Source of the DNA: Streptomyces sp. NBC_01142
Lineage (GTDB): Bacteria; Actinomycetota; Actinomycetes; Streptomycetales; Streptomycetaceae
Direction of reading: 5' to 3'
NCBI RefSeq assembly: GCF_026341125.1
Contig: NZ_JAPEOR010000002.1
Location: 1,488,001-1,552,000, forward strand
Length of the DNA stretch: 64,000 bases
The notes below the pieces were generated by a model, which was given only the letters and a program-made list of their open reading frames with translations, did not search any database and had not been told where the DNA came from. Each line of letters starts with the position of its first letter. The stretch's first letter is position 1. Position numbers and translations under genes: made by a program. Positions 8,410 through 15,192 of the stretch are shown piece by piece.

Positions 8410-9156
8410 CTACTTCTCGACGTACCTCAGTGAACGCAGTCCGCGCTCCAAGTGCCAGTGCAGATAGGCGGACACCAGCCCGCTGCCCTCCCTGACGTGG
8501 CGGGCCTCGCACGCGTCCGCCGTCGGCCAGTCGCCGGTCAGCAGCGCGCTGAGCAGCCCGATGGCCTCCGCAGAGGGTACGACGCTGCCGGGTACCCGGC
8601 AGTCGCCGCATATGACGCCGCCCGCGGCGACGGAGAAGAACCGGTTCGGTCCGTGCAGGCCGCATTTCGCGCAGTCGTCGAAGCTGGGCGCGTAGCCGTT
8701 GACGGAGAGGGAGCGCAGCAGGAAGGCGTCGAGGATGAGATGTGGCGCGTGTTCGCCACGGGAGAGGGTGCGCAGGGCGCCGACGAGGAGGAGGTACTGC
8801 TGGACGGCGGGCTCGCCCTCGTGGTCGGTGAACCGCTCGGCGGTCTCCAGCATGGCGGTGCCGGCGGTGTAGCGGGCGTAGTCGGTGACGATGCCGCCAC
8901 CGTACGGAGCGATGGTCTCGCTCTGTGTGCACAGGGGAAGCCCGCGGCCGACGAGCTCGCTGCCGCGGGCGAAGAACTGCACATCGACGTGCGAGAAGGG
9001 CTCGAGCCTGGCGCCGAACTTGGACTTGGTGCGCCGTACGCCACGGGCGACGGCGCGCACACGGCCGTGACTGCGGGTGAGCAGCGTGATGATGCGATCG
9101 GCCTCGCCCAGTTTCTGGGTACGGAGGACGACGCCGTCGTCACGGAACAGGCTCAT
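8410..9156 (-). CDS. recO: DNA repair protein RecO
   Basis: 248-residue recombination mediator of the RecFOR pathway, which loads RecA onto SSB-coated DNA. The N-terminal OB fold begins MSLFRDDGVVLRTQKLGEADRIITLLTRSHG. A helical region follows, then a zinc-finger-like CAKCG ... CGDC (about residues 175-200). The ATG at 9156 is chosen because RecO proteins start at this point; the upstream in-frame extension looks non-coding. It is first in the operon recO-uppS-membrane protein. Confidence 0.95.
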   Translation of the reverse strand: MSLFRDDGVVLRTQKLGEADRIITLLTRSHGRVRAVARGVRRTKSKFGARLEPFSHVDVQFFARGSELVGRGLPLCTQSETIAPYGGGIVTDYARYTAGTAMLETAERFTDHEGEPAVQQYLLLVGALRTLSRGEHAPHLILDAFLLRSLSVNGYAPSFDDCAKCGLHGPNRFFSVAAGGVICGDCRVPGSVVPSAEAIGLLSALLTGDWPTADACEARHVREGSGLVSAYLHWHLERGLRSLRYVEK

Positions 9157-9458
9157 GCGGCCATTGTCCCGTACGGCCTGCGGCCGACCGCCATCGGATG
9201 CTCGATCCGGCTCTTCGTACAGCGACGCACGCGAGGCCTTCTCCTGCTTCGGTTGCTCGGCCGCTGCTGATCCTGGAAAGCCTCGCTCCGTCTCGCCCTC
9301 GCGCCACGGCGTGGACCCGGGCACCGCGGGACGGCTCACCCAGGTTCATCTGCGAGAGCCAAAAAAGTTCGGACGTCGATGTCGAGAATCCGTGGCCGGC
9401 TCCGTCCCCGCAGTGAACGCGACCAGAATGGGTCGCACCAGCACCGAGGAGAAACACG
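9157..9458. other. divergent intergenic region between recO and the DGPF gene
   Basis: About 300 bp without a convincing gene. It carries the recO promoter on the minus strand and, near its right end, the ECF42-type promoter described separately. An A-rich stretch (aaaaaag at 9361) lies just upstream of that promoter. Confidence 0.5.
9380..9406 (+). promoter_or_regulatory. ECF42-type promoter (TGTCGA-N17-CGTC)
   Basis: TGTCGA at 9380-9385 and CGTC at 9403-9406 are separated by exactly 17 bp. This matches, as I recall it, the motif reported for ECF42 sigma factors in Streptomyces (TGTCGA at -35 and CGA/TC at -10). It lies about 55 bp ahead of the DGPF gene, leaving a 5' leader of about 45 nt with a good RBS (gaggag at 9447). 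The sigma factor encoded at 9863 would thus activate its own operon. Confidence 0.7.
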
Positions 9459-9866
9459 ATGGCCAAGTACTTGCTGCTCAAGCACTACCGCGGCGCCCCG
9501 GCTGCGGTCAACGACGTGCCCATGGACCAGTGGACGCCGGAGGAGATCTCGGACCACGTGCAGTACATGAACGACTTCGCGGCCCGGCTCGAGGGGACCG
9601 GCGAGTTCGTCGACGGTCAGGCACTCTCCCCCGAGGGGATGTTCGTCCGGTACGACGGCGAGGGTCGCCCGCCGGTCACCGACGGACCGTTCGCCGAGAC
9701 CAAGGACCTCATCGCCGGCTGGATGGTGATCGACGTCGACAGCTACGAGCGCGCCGTCGAGCTGGCCGGGGAGCTGTCGGCCGCCCCTGGGGCGGGCGGA
9801 AAGCCGATCCACGAGTGGCTCGAGGTGCGCCCGTTCCTGGCCGCGCCGCCCACCATCACGGAGTGA
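9459..9866 (+). CDS. DGPF-domain (YCII-related) protein
   Basis: 135-residue single-domain protein of the YCII/DGPF family. It contains the signature DGPFAETKDLIAGW (about residues 74-87), which gives the family its name. YCII proteins form alpha-beta barrels with a conserved His/Asp pair; the true enzymatic activity is unknown. The stop overlaps the GTG start of the ECF42 sigma gene (GTGA), so the two are coupled. Genomic pairing of DGPF proteins with ECF42 sigma factors is a known pattern, and here the pair lies behind a matching promoter. It may act as a cofactor or target of the sigma factor, but that is inference. Confidence 0.92.
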   Translation: MAKYLLLKHYRGAPAAVNDVPMDQWTPEEISDHVQYMNDFAARLEGTGEFVDGQALSPEGMFVRYDGEGRPPVTDGPFAETKDLIAGWMVIDVDSYERAVELAGELSAAPGAGGKPIHEWLEVRPFLAAPPTITE

Positions 9867-11050
9867 CCTCTCAGGTGAACGAGGACCTGCTCCGGAGCCT
9901 CACGCCGAGCGTGCTCGCGATCCTCGTCCGCCGCGGAGCCGACTTCGCGGCGGCCGAGGACGCCGTGCAGGACGCGCTGGTCGAGGCGGTCCGCGTCTGG
10001 CCGGCCGACCCTTCCCCGAGCTCTTCGAGCAGGGGCGCCCCCATGCGGGACCCGAAGGGCTGGCTGGTCACCGTGGCCTGGCGCCGGTTCCTCGACGCGA
10101 CCCGCGCGGACGCCTCCCGCCGCCGGCGTGAGGACCTCGTCGACGAGGAGCCGGCTCCCGGGCCCGCACAGGCGGTGGACGACACGCTCCAGCTCTACTT
10201 CCTGTGCGCCCACCCGTCGCTGACGCCGTCGTCCGCGGTCGCGCTCACGCTGCGCGCCGTCGGCGGGCTGACCACCCGCCAGATCGCCAAGGCCTACCTG
10301 GTGCCCGAGGCGACCATGGCGCAGCGCATCAGCCGGGCCAAGCGCACCGTCTCCGGCGTGCGGTTCGACCAGCCCGGCGACGTCGCCACCGTGCTGCGCG
10401 TCCTCTACCTGGTCTTCAACGAGGGCTACTCCGGCGACATCGACCTCGCCGCCGAGGCCATCCGGCTCACCCGGCAGCTCGCGGCCGCGATCGACCACCC
10501 CGAGGTGGCGGGGCTGCTCGCCCTCATGCTGCTCCACCACGCCCGGCGCGCCGCCCGGACCACGCCCGACGGCAGCCTGGTGCCGCTCGCCGAGCAGGAC
10601 CGCGACCGGTGGGACACCGAGTCGATCGCCGAGGGCGTCGAGATCCTGCAGGCGGCCCTCGCCCGCGACCGGCTGGGCGAGTTCCAGGCCCAGGCCGCCA
10701 TCGCGGCACTCCACGCCGACGCGCCCACCGCCGAGGAGACCGACTGGGTGCAGATCGTCGAGTGGTACGACGAGCTCACGCGCCTGACCGACAGCCCGGT
10801 CGTCCGGCTCAACCGCGCGGTGGCAGTCGGCGAGGCCGACGGACCGCGCGCCGGCCTGGCGGCGCTCGTGGCGCTGGACGACTCACTGCCCCGCCACGCC
10901 GCGGTGGCGGCGTACCTCCACGAGCGCGACGGCGACCTGGCGACGGCGGCACGGCTGTACGCCGAGGCGGCCCGGAAGGCACCCAACCTCGCCGAGCGCG
11001 ACCACCTGACGCGCCAGGCCGCCCGGCTCAACGCCCGCCGGTGTCGCTGA
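9863..11050 (+). CDS. ECF42-group RNA polymerase sigma factor with C-terminal helical-repeat domain
   Basis: 395-residue extracytoplasmic-function sigma factor. The sigma-2 region begins LRSLTPSVLAILVRRGADFAAAEDAVQDALVEAVRVWP. The sigma-4 region contains LTLRAVGGLTTRQIAKAYLVPEATMAQRISRAKR (about residues 125-165). A long C-terminal extension of about 200 residues follows (from VFNEGYSGDIDLAAEAIRLTRQL), the TPR-like domain that defines ECF42 and replaces a classical anti-sigma factor. Oddity: residues about 51-62, PSPSSSSRGAPM, are encoded by a small palindromic insertion between sigma-2 helices. GTG 9863 overlaps the preceding gene; GTG 9875 is an alternative. Probably autoregulated from the promoter at 9380. 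Confidence 0.93.
   Translation: MTSQVNEDLLRSLTPSVLAILVRRGADFAAAEDAVQDALVEAVRVWPADPSPSSSSRGAPMRDPKGWLVTVAWRRFLDATRADASRRRREDLVDEEPAPGPAQAVDDTLQLYFLCAHPSLTPSSAVALTLRAVGGLTTRQIAKAYLVPEATMAQRISRAKRTVSGVRFDQPGDVATVLRVLYLVFNEGYSGDIDLAAEAIRLTRQLAAAIDHPEVAGLLALMLLHHARRAARTTPDGSLVPLAEQDRDRWDTESIAEGVEILQAALARDRLGEFQAQAAIAALHADAPTAEETDWVQIVEWYDELTRLTDSPVVRLNRAVAVGEADGPRAGLAALVALDDSLPRHAAVAAYLHERDGDLATAARLYAEAARKAPNLAERDHLTRQAARLNARRCR
10011..10044 (+). repeat. palindromic mini-element inserted in frame in the sigma gene
   Basis: The stretch cttccccgagctcttcgagc followed by aggggcgcccccat contains arms CCCCGAGCTC / GAGCAGGGG around cttc. It closely resembles a palindromic sequence often seen between and within Streptomyces genes (from memory). 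It keeps the frame and adds a Ser/Pro-rich loop to the protein, in a place where homologous sigma-2 regions have only a short linker. Confidence 0.55.
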
Positions 11051-11165
11051 CGGGTCGCGCCCGGATTTTCCCGCAGCACTTGGTGCGGCCCCGTGGCCGG
11101 AGCGGTCGCCTCACAGTGAGCAGGCGGGTCGGGACCAGCTGCGCGACGCGTTCCACGAGGAGCCG

Positions 11166-11468
11166 TCAATCCTCCACGCGCTCCTCAAGGCGTACGGTCA
11201 CCGAGTCCCCCGCCTCCTTCCCGATGGCCTTACGCACGTCCACCTTCACCGGAAGCATGTGCGTGCCGTCCCCCAGCGCCATGAACGCGCTCCGGAACGG
11301 ATGACCGTCGATCGTCCCCCTGACCTTGACCAGGCCCCGGGTGCCGAAGTACTCGACGGACTCGGGCCACACCAGGTAGGTCCAGCCGCCCTTGTTCGGG
11401 CTCTTCCGCAGGGTTGCGGTGAATTGTTCGTCCATGCAGGGGGGACCGCGCGGGGCGGGAGAACTCAT
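11166..11468 (-). CDS. DUF1905 domain protein
   Basis: 100-residue protein of the DUF1905 family, predicted small beta-barrel. The body runs from [31 protein letters not shown] through [46 protein letters not shown]. These residues match the typical pattern of the family, whose biochemical role is unknown. The ATG at 11468 is supported by a good SD (gggagg, spacing about 7). The internal ATG (11435) lacks one. Divergent from the VapBC-like pair with a 71-bp gap that must hold both promoters. Confidence 0.88.
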   Translation of the reverse strand: MSSPAPRGPPCMDEQFTATLRKSPNKGGWTYLVWPESVEYFGTRGLVKVRGTIDGHPFRSAFMALGDGTHMLPVKVDVRKAIGKEAGDSVTVRLEERVED

Positions 11469-11498
11469 CGCAGCCCTCCCGGATGTATAACGGAAGAG

Positions 11499-11526
11499 GT
11501 ATATTGATATACGTCACTGTGTATAC
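11499..11526 (+). promoter_or_regulatory. AT-rich dyad ahead of the VapBC-like pair
   Basis: The sequence gtatattgatatacgtcact then gtgtatac is unusually AT-rich for this genome. It contains the palindromic element GTATATtgATATAC (11500-11513) and a further GTATAC. Type II antitoxins with RHH folds commonly bind such dyads to repress their own operon; the placement 25-40 bp before the antitoxin start fits a promoter/operator. Confidence 0.5.
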
Positions 11527-11539
11527 CCCGGGAGGGCCC

Positions 11540-11797
11540 ATGAGCCGCACGGTCATCGACCTCGACGACGAGGCTCTGGAAGCAGCCGCGAAGGAGCTCG
11601 GCACCACCACCAAACGCGACACGATCAACACAGCCCTGCGCGAGGTGACCGCACGATACCGGCGGCTGCGCGCTCTCGAAGAGTCCCGCGAGCTCGCCGC
11701 GGAAGGCGCCGTGGACATGGACATCCTCCTGGACAAGCGCAAGTACCGAGGCGGCGTACAGAGCGAAGAGTCTTCCGAGATGCGCAGGAGCGCATGA
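11540..11797 (+). CDS. VapB-type antitoxin
   Basis: 85-residue protein with an N-terminal ribbon-helix-helix segment (MSRTVIDLDDEALEAAAKELGTTTKRDTINTALREV), the usual DNA-binding part of type II antitoxins. The charged C-terminal tail (MDILLDKRKYRGG...) would wrap the toxin. ATG 11540 has a strong SD (ggaggg). The toxin GTG begins directly after its stop. The upstream AT-rich stretch tatattgatatacg (11501-11514) is an inverted repeat suitable for autorepression. Confidence 0.9.
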   Translation: MSRTVIDLDDEALEAAAKELGTTTKRDTINTALREVTARYRRLRALEESRELAAEGAVDMDILLDKRKYRGGVQSEESSEMRRSA

Positions 11798-12211
11798 GTG
11801 AGCGTCGCCGACTACCTCATCGACACCTCCGCCCTCGCCCGTGTCCTGCGAGGCCACATCACAGTCGAGTGGGATAACAGGATCGGTGCCGGTCTCGTCG
11901 CGATCTGCGATTTCACCGAGCTCGAAGTGCTCTACTCCGCACGCTCGCCGGAGGACCGGAAACGGATGAAGAGTGTCCTCGATGTCTACTACAGCTGGTG
12001 CCCGATCCCGGACGGTATCTACCGGCGGGCACGAGTAGTACAGGAACAGCTCACCGCCAAGAGCGAACACCGCAGCGCCGGACCCGTCGATCTCCTCGTA
12101 GCCGCTGTCGCCGAACAGTCCGGCCTCACGCTCCTCCACTACGACCGGGACTTCGAAACGATCGCCCGGACCACGGGGCAGCCGACCCGCATGATCGACC
12201 TCCGGAGCTGA
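11798..12211 (+). CDS. VapC-type PIN-domain ribonuclease toxin
   Basis: 137-residue PIN domain toxin, probably cleaving tRNA or rRNA when freed from the upstream antitoxin. Acidic catalytic residues are visible at D9 (LIDTSAL), E41 (FTELEVLY), D98 (PVDLLVAA) and D116 (HYDRDFE). The C-terminal order of motifs and length fit the family. GTG start directly after the antitoxin stop. No sign of decay, so the module is likely active. Confidence 0.93.
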   Translation: MSVADYLIDTSALARVLRGHITVEWDNRIGAGLVAICDFTELEVLYSARSPEDRKRMKSVLDVYYSWCPIPDGIYRRARVVQEQLTAKSEHRSAGPVDLLVAAVAEQSGLTLLHYDRDFETIARTTGQPTRMIDLRS

Positions 12212-12220
12212 CCTCTCGCG

Positions 12221-12436
12221 TCACGGAAGCTCGCCCCGACTGCGTGCGTTCACGTACGCAGTCGTCGCACTGATCCGTTCCGCCGCGGTCGCGGGCCGCA
12301 CCTGCGGCGGCTCGCACTCCCACTCCCGGCCCCCGCCGACGGGTCTCAGCAGCAGCCGCGGACCCACCTCTCCCATGAGCCGCCCCACGCGGCCGGTGCG
12401 GATGTCGACGACGAACGAGCCGATGGGCGATGTCAC
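12221..12436 (-). CDS. small hypothetical protein, coupled to the upstream small gene
   Basis: 71 residues beginning VTSPIGSFVVDIRTGRVGRLMGEVGPRLLLRPVGGGREWECEP. It looks like a small beta-rich fold. The GTG at 12436 overlaps the stop of the preceding small gene (GTGA). Similar proteins occur near DUF397/HTH pairs in Streptomyces, as far as I recall, but no function is known. The same strand and overlap make it a two-gene operon divergent from the HTH regulator. Confidence 0.75.
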   Translation of the reverse strand: MTSPIGSFVVDIRTGRVGRLMGEVGPRLLLRPVGGGREWECEPPQVRPATAAERISATTAYVNARSRGELP

Positions 12437-12672
12437 CGTGCGGCTCCCCGTTCCTTCGGCAGTACGGCCGCGAGCATGCGGACCGTGCCGACGTCGCAGC
12501 GCCCCAATTCCACGAGGGGACAGGGGGTCTCCCGTGCGTACGAAGCGAGGTCCATCCGCAGCGACGGCAGGGTAATGCCGGACCGCGCCAGAGCCGTACG
12601 CAAATTGTTCACAGCGTCCTCTGCCTCGTCGATGCAATCCACCGAGTGCCGAGGGTTTTCATTGCTCGCCAT
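12433..12672 (-). CDS. small hypothetical protein
   Basis: 79 residues with a helical N-terminal half (SVDCIDEAEDAVNNLRTALARSGITLPSLRMD) and a C-terminal half LVELGRCDVGTVRMLAAVLPKE. No known domain recognised. It is first in a two-gene operon and divergent from the Scr1-type regulator at 12787, with 114 bp between starts. It may be controlled by that regulator. ATG 12672 is preceded by ggaagg, a reasonable SD. Confidence 0.78.
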   Translation of the reverse strand: MASNENPRHSVDCIDEAEDAVNNLRTALARSGITLPSLRMDLASYARETPCPLVELGRCDVGTVRMLAAVLPKERGAAR

Positions 12673-12786
12673 GACTTCCCTTCCCGATCAGATCTCACGT
12701 TTCGCATTACAACGGTGACGGTGCGCAGCTACTCTCGCCAGGGGTACGCGCACTACAACGGGCAGGCAGCACAAGGGGTTTGATTC

Positions 12787-13620
12787 ATGGCCAATGGTTC
12801 TCGGCAGGCGGCGTGGGAGTTCTTCGGGACCGAGTTGAAGCGGCTCCGGGAGGATGCGGGATTCACTCAGGCGACGCTGGGCGCGCGGGTTTTCGTGTCG
12901 GGCGGGTACATCGGTCAATTCGAACAGGCCATTCGGAAGCCGCAATTGGATGTGGCTCAGCGGATCGATGAGACGCTGCAAACCGGAGGCTTTTTCGAGC
13001 GGATGTGCCGGAAGCTGATCAATAGTTCGCGGTACGCGGACTACTTCGCGGCCGCGGCGGAGCTTGAAGCGCTCGCGACGAAGATCTGCGACTTCGCACC
13101 CACAGTAGTCCCGGGGCTCCTCCAGACCGCGGAGTACGCACGCGCGGTCGTCCTGGCGAGCAATCCGCTCGCTGCCGAAGAGTACGTCCAGGAGACGGTC
13201 AACGCGCGGATCGACCGCGCACAGATCCTCAAGGACGCTGCGCGGCCCGTGCATTGGGCCATCCTGCACGAGGCAGCGCTGCACATCCCAGCGGGTGGGC
13301 CCACCGCGATGGCGCAGCAGCTGGACCACATCGCGGCCCTTGTACGCGAACGGAAGGTACTGGTCCAGGTTCTGCCGAACGCGGCAGGGGCGTACCCACA
13401 GATGGGCAAGATGCTGAGGCTCATGGAGTTCGAGGACGCTCCGCCAACGGCCTATACAGAAGGCGTGTATTCGGGGAATCTGCTGGACGATCCGGCTGTG
13501 GTGAAGCGAGCGCAGGCGACTTACGATCTGCTGAGGGCCGCCGCGTTGTCGCCGGAGGCGTCCCTGGCCCTGATCGAATCGGCGGCGGAGGACTTCAGAC
13601 GATGCGTGAGTACGACCTGA
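12787..13620 (+). CDS. XRE-type HTH regulator with DUF5753 (Scr1-like)
   Basis: 277-residue regulator with an N-terminal XRE helix-turn-helix (residues 12-70: FGTELKRLREDAGFTQATLGARVFVSGGYIGQFE) and a C-terminal DUF5753 domain (from ICDFAPTVVPGLLQTAEYARAV). DUF5753/HTH proteins normally accompany a DUF397 protein. Such pairs were described as Scr1/Scr2-like toxin-antitoxin or signalling modules in Streptomyces. Here the DUF397 gene overlaps its 3' end by 19 bases. RBS aagggg precedes ATG 12787. Confidence 0.93.
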   Translation: MANGSRQAAWEFFGTELKRLREDAGFTQATLGARVFVSGGYIGQFEQAIRKPQLDVAQRIDETLQTGGFFERMCRKLINSSRYADYFAAAAELEALATKICDFAPTVVPGLLQTAEYARAVVLASNPLAAEEYVQETVNARIDRAQILKDAARPVHWAILHEAALHIPAGGPTAMAQQLDHIAALVRERKVLVQVLPNAAGAYPQMGKMLRLMEFEDAPPTAYTEGVYSGNLLDDPAVVKRAQATYDLLRAAALSPEASLALIESAAEDFRRCVSTT

Positions 13621-13874
13621 GCACCGCCCAGTGGCGCAAGAGCAGCTACAGCGACGGCGACGGCGGCGAGTGCGTCGAAGTGGCGTACGCCTTCCCTGGC
13701 GCAGCCTGGCGCAAGAGCACCCACAGCGGCGGCGACGGAGGAGAGTCGTGCGTCGAGGTACTCGACGACGTCCCCGGCGTCGTCCCCGTACGCGACAGCA
13801 AGAACCCCTCCGGGCCCGTCCTCGTCGTCGGGGCCGCCGCCTGGACCGCGTTCGTCGGGGGCGTCACCCGCTGA
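13602..13874 (+). CDS. DUF397 protein with duplicated motif
   Basis: 90-residue DUF397 protein. The usual domain is about 60 residues with one WRKSSYS...CVEVA motif. Here the motif occurs twice: AQWRKSSYSDGDGGECVEVA and AAWRKSTHSGGDGGESCVEV. Only the second copy is followed by the complete VPVRDSKNPSGPVLVV ending, so an internal duplication of the first half is likely. ATG 13602 lies inside the regulator's 3' end. The product is the probable partner (toxin or effector) of the upstream HTH protein. Confidence 0.92.
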   Translation: MREYDLSTAQWRKSSYSDGDGGECVEVAYAFPGAAWRKSTHSGGDGGESCVEVLDDVPGVVPVRDSKNPSGPVLVVGAAAWTAFVGGVTR

Positions 13875-13881
13875 CGACGGT

Positions 13882-14697
13882 CTACTTGACGTGTCGCCCG
13901 GGGTGCCGCGTCACCTCCGCGTCCTTTCTGATGGCGCGCGCCAGCACGACCCCGACGAGGATCAGGACGACGCCGAACCAGGACGCCCCGGCGTCGAAGA
14001 TCAGGACGACGATGCCGATCGGGATGAGCAGACCGACCAGCGGGATCAGCAGGGCGCGGACCGGCGGCGAGTGATGGACCGTGTTGGTGCGGCTCCGGAC
14101 GACCTGCGGGTACCACTCGGTGAAACGCAGCGCCGCGACGATCGCCGCGATCTGGATGATCCACGCGGTCCAGAGGTTGTCCGGGTTGTGCAGAACGAGA
14201 TCACCGAAGCCGCCCGCGACGGCCGCCACCAGGAAGGCGAGGCCCCAGACTCCTGTGATCACGTAGTTGGTACGCAGGAACTGGGGCGAGTCCCAGTGCT
14301 CGCGGTCGACCCGTTCGCGTGCGTACTGCACCGTGAACGGCACCCTCACCGCCATGGAGCCGAAGGCGATGACGGCCAGCGCGATGTTGGAGACCTCACC
14401 GGCGTACGTCTCCAGCCATCTGTGGGTGCCCGGTGAGGCGATGGCTCCGATGACGGCCAGCGCGGCGAAGAAGACGACGTCCGACACTTCGAGGATCTTG
14501 ATCGAGCTGCCGGGGCGGAGCAGCCGCCCCGCGATGACGAGTGCCACCGCCACCGCCAGGGCGATACCCACTGCCACCTCGAAGCGGCCCGGCCCGACCA
14601 GGACCGAGAAGATGATCCACGGGGACATCCCGATGGCCGGGCTTTCGAGCAGGCCGACGAGACGACCGCCCGGTGCTGTACCTGCGGCAGCGTGCAT
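13882..14697 (-). CDS. integral membrane protein
   Basis: 271-residue multi-pass membrane protein with about eight hydrophobic segments, beginning PAIGMSPWIIFSVLVG and RFEVAVGIALAVAVALVIAG. A charged loop (YARERVDREHWDSPQFLRTNYV) separates the middle helices. No transporter signature is evident; the family is unrecognised. ATG 14697 has an SD (gggaagg). It converges on the DUF397 gene with only 7 bp between stops and is divergent from fprA. Confidence 0.82.
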   Translation of the reverse strand: MHAAAGTAPGGRLVGLLESPAIGMSPWIIFSVLVGPGRFEVAVGIALAVAVALVIAGRLLRPGSSIKILEVSDVVFFAALAVIGAIASPGTHRWLETYAGEVSNIALAVIAFGSMAVRVPFTVQYARERVDREHWDSPQFLRTNYVITGVWGLAFLVAAVAGGFGDLVLHNPDNLWTAWIIQIAAIVAALRFTEWYPQVVRSRTNTVHHSPPVRALLIPLVGLLIPIGIVVLIFDAGASWFGVVLILVGVVLARAIRKDAEVTRHPGRHVK

Positions 14698-15192
14698 GGC
14701 GCGGGGCCCCTTCCCGTGGATCCCCTTGGTTCCCGGCGTTTGGTTCCCAGCGTGCCGCGTGACGCCCGGCCACGCGACGTGAGCTCGGAGGCCGCGGGGC
14801 GTGTCGACGATCTGCGAGAGCGCCACGGTCAGCGCGTTCTCCCTGGTGAGGGCGTCGACCGCGCCGAGGCGGCCCAGCCACTTGCGGTGGTGTCGGGTTC
14901 CACCGTGTCGGCGACGGCCTGCAGGGAGAGCCCCGGGCGGGGGCGGTGCGAGTGGGCCGGAAGGAGGCGGTTAGGGTGTCCTTACCCGACCTCTCATGGG
15001 GCGGGTGGTCATAGACCAGGCTTATGGGTCCATAGGTACGGGACGGGTACCGCAGCGGAAGCGTCGTTGCCAGGGTGGCGTACGAGACTGCACTGCTGCC
15101 GCGTACTCCGCGCCCGCACCCGATGTACCGGACAGCCGTGCCTCTCCCGCCGGGGCCACGCCCCCGTGGACCTCGCTCGAAGGGAACCTGTC
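14698..15192. other. intergenic region upstream of fprA
   Basis: About 500 bp without a supported gene. It includes a partial dyad resembling an iron box (14971-14989) and a small inverted repeat GGTAC (15035-15039) / GTACC (15047-15051). The region probably holds the promoter of the divergent membrane-protein gene on the left and that of fprA on the right. Confidence 0.45.
14971..14989 (+). promoter_or_regulatory. possible DmdR/IdeR-like iron box (weak)
   Basis: TTAGGGTGTCCTTACCCGA matches the iron-box consensus at about 12 of 19 positions and carries a dyad GGGT-N6-ACCC. It lies 200 bp before the ferredoxin-NADP reductase gene, an iron-sulfur-linked function. The match is imperfect and could be chance. 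Confidence 0.3.

Noticed and set aside
11051..11165. Remnant coding sequence on the + strand after the sigma gene
   Set aside because: A short plausible peptide ([18 protein letters not shown]) reads into the antisense of the DUF1905 gene; too short to support.
12638..12786. tRNA or small RNA gene in the divergent gap
   Set aside because: No cloverleaf or terminator hairpin found; the sequence fits two short promoters.
14971..14989. Iron box as a firm DmdR1 site
   Set aside because: Only about 12 of 19 positions match, and it lies 200 bp before fprA; kept as weak regulatory feature only.
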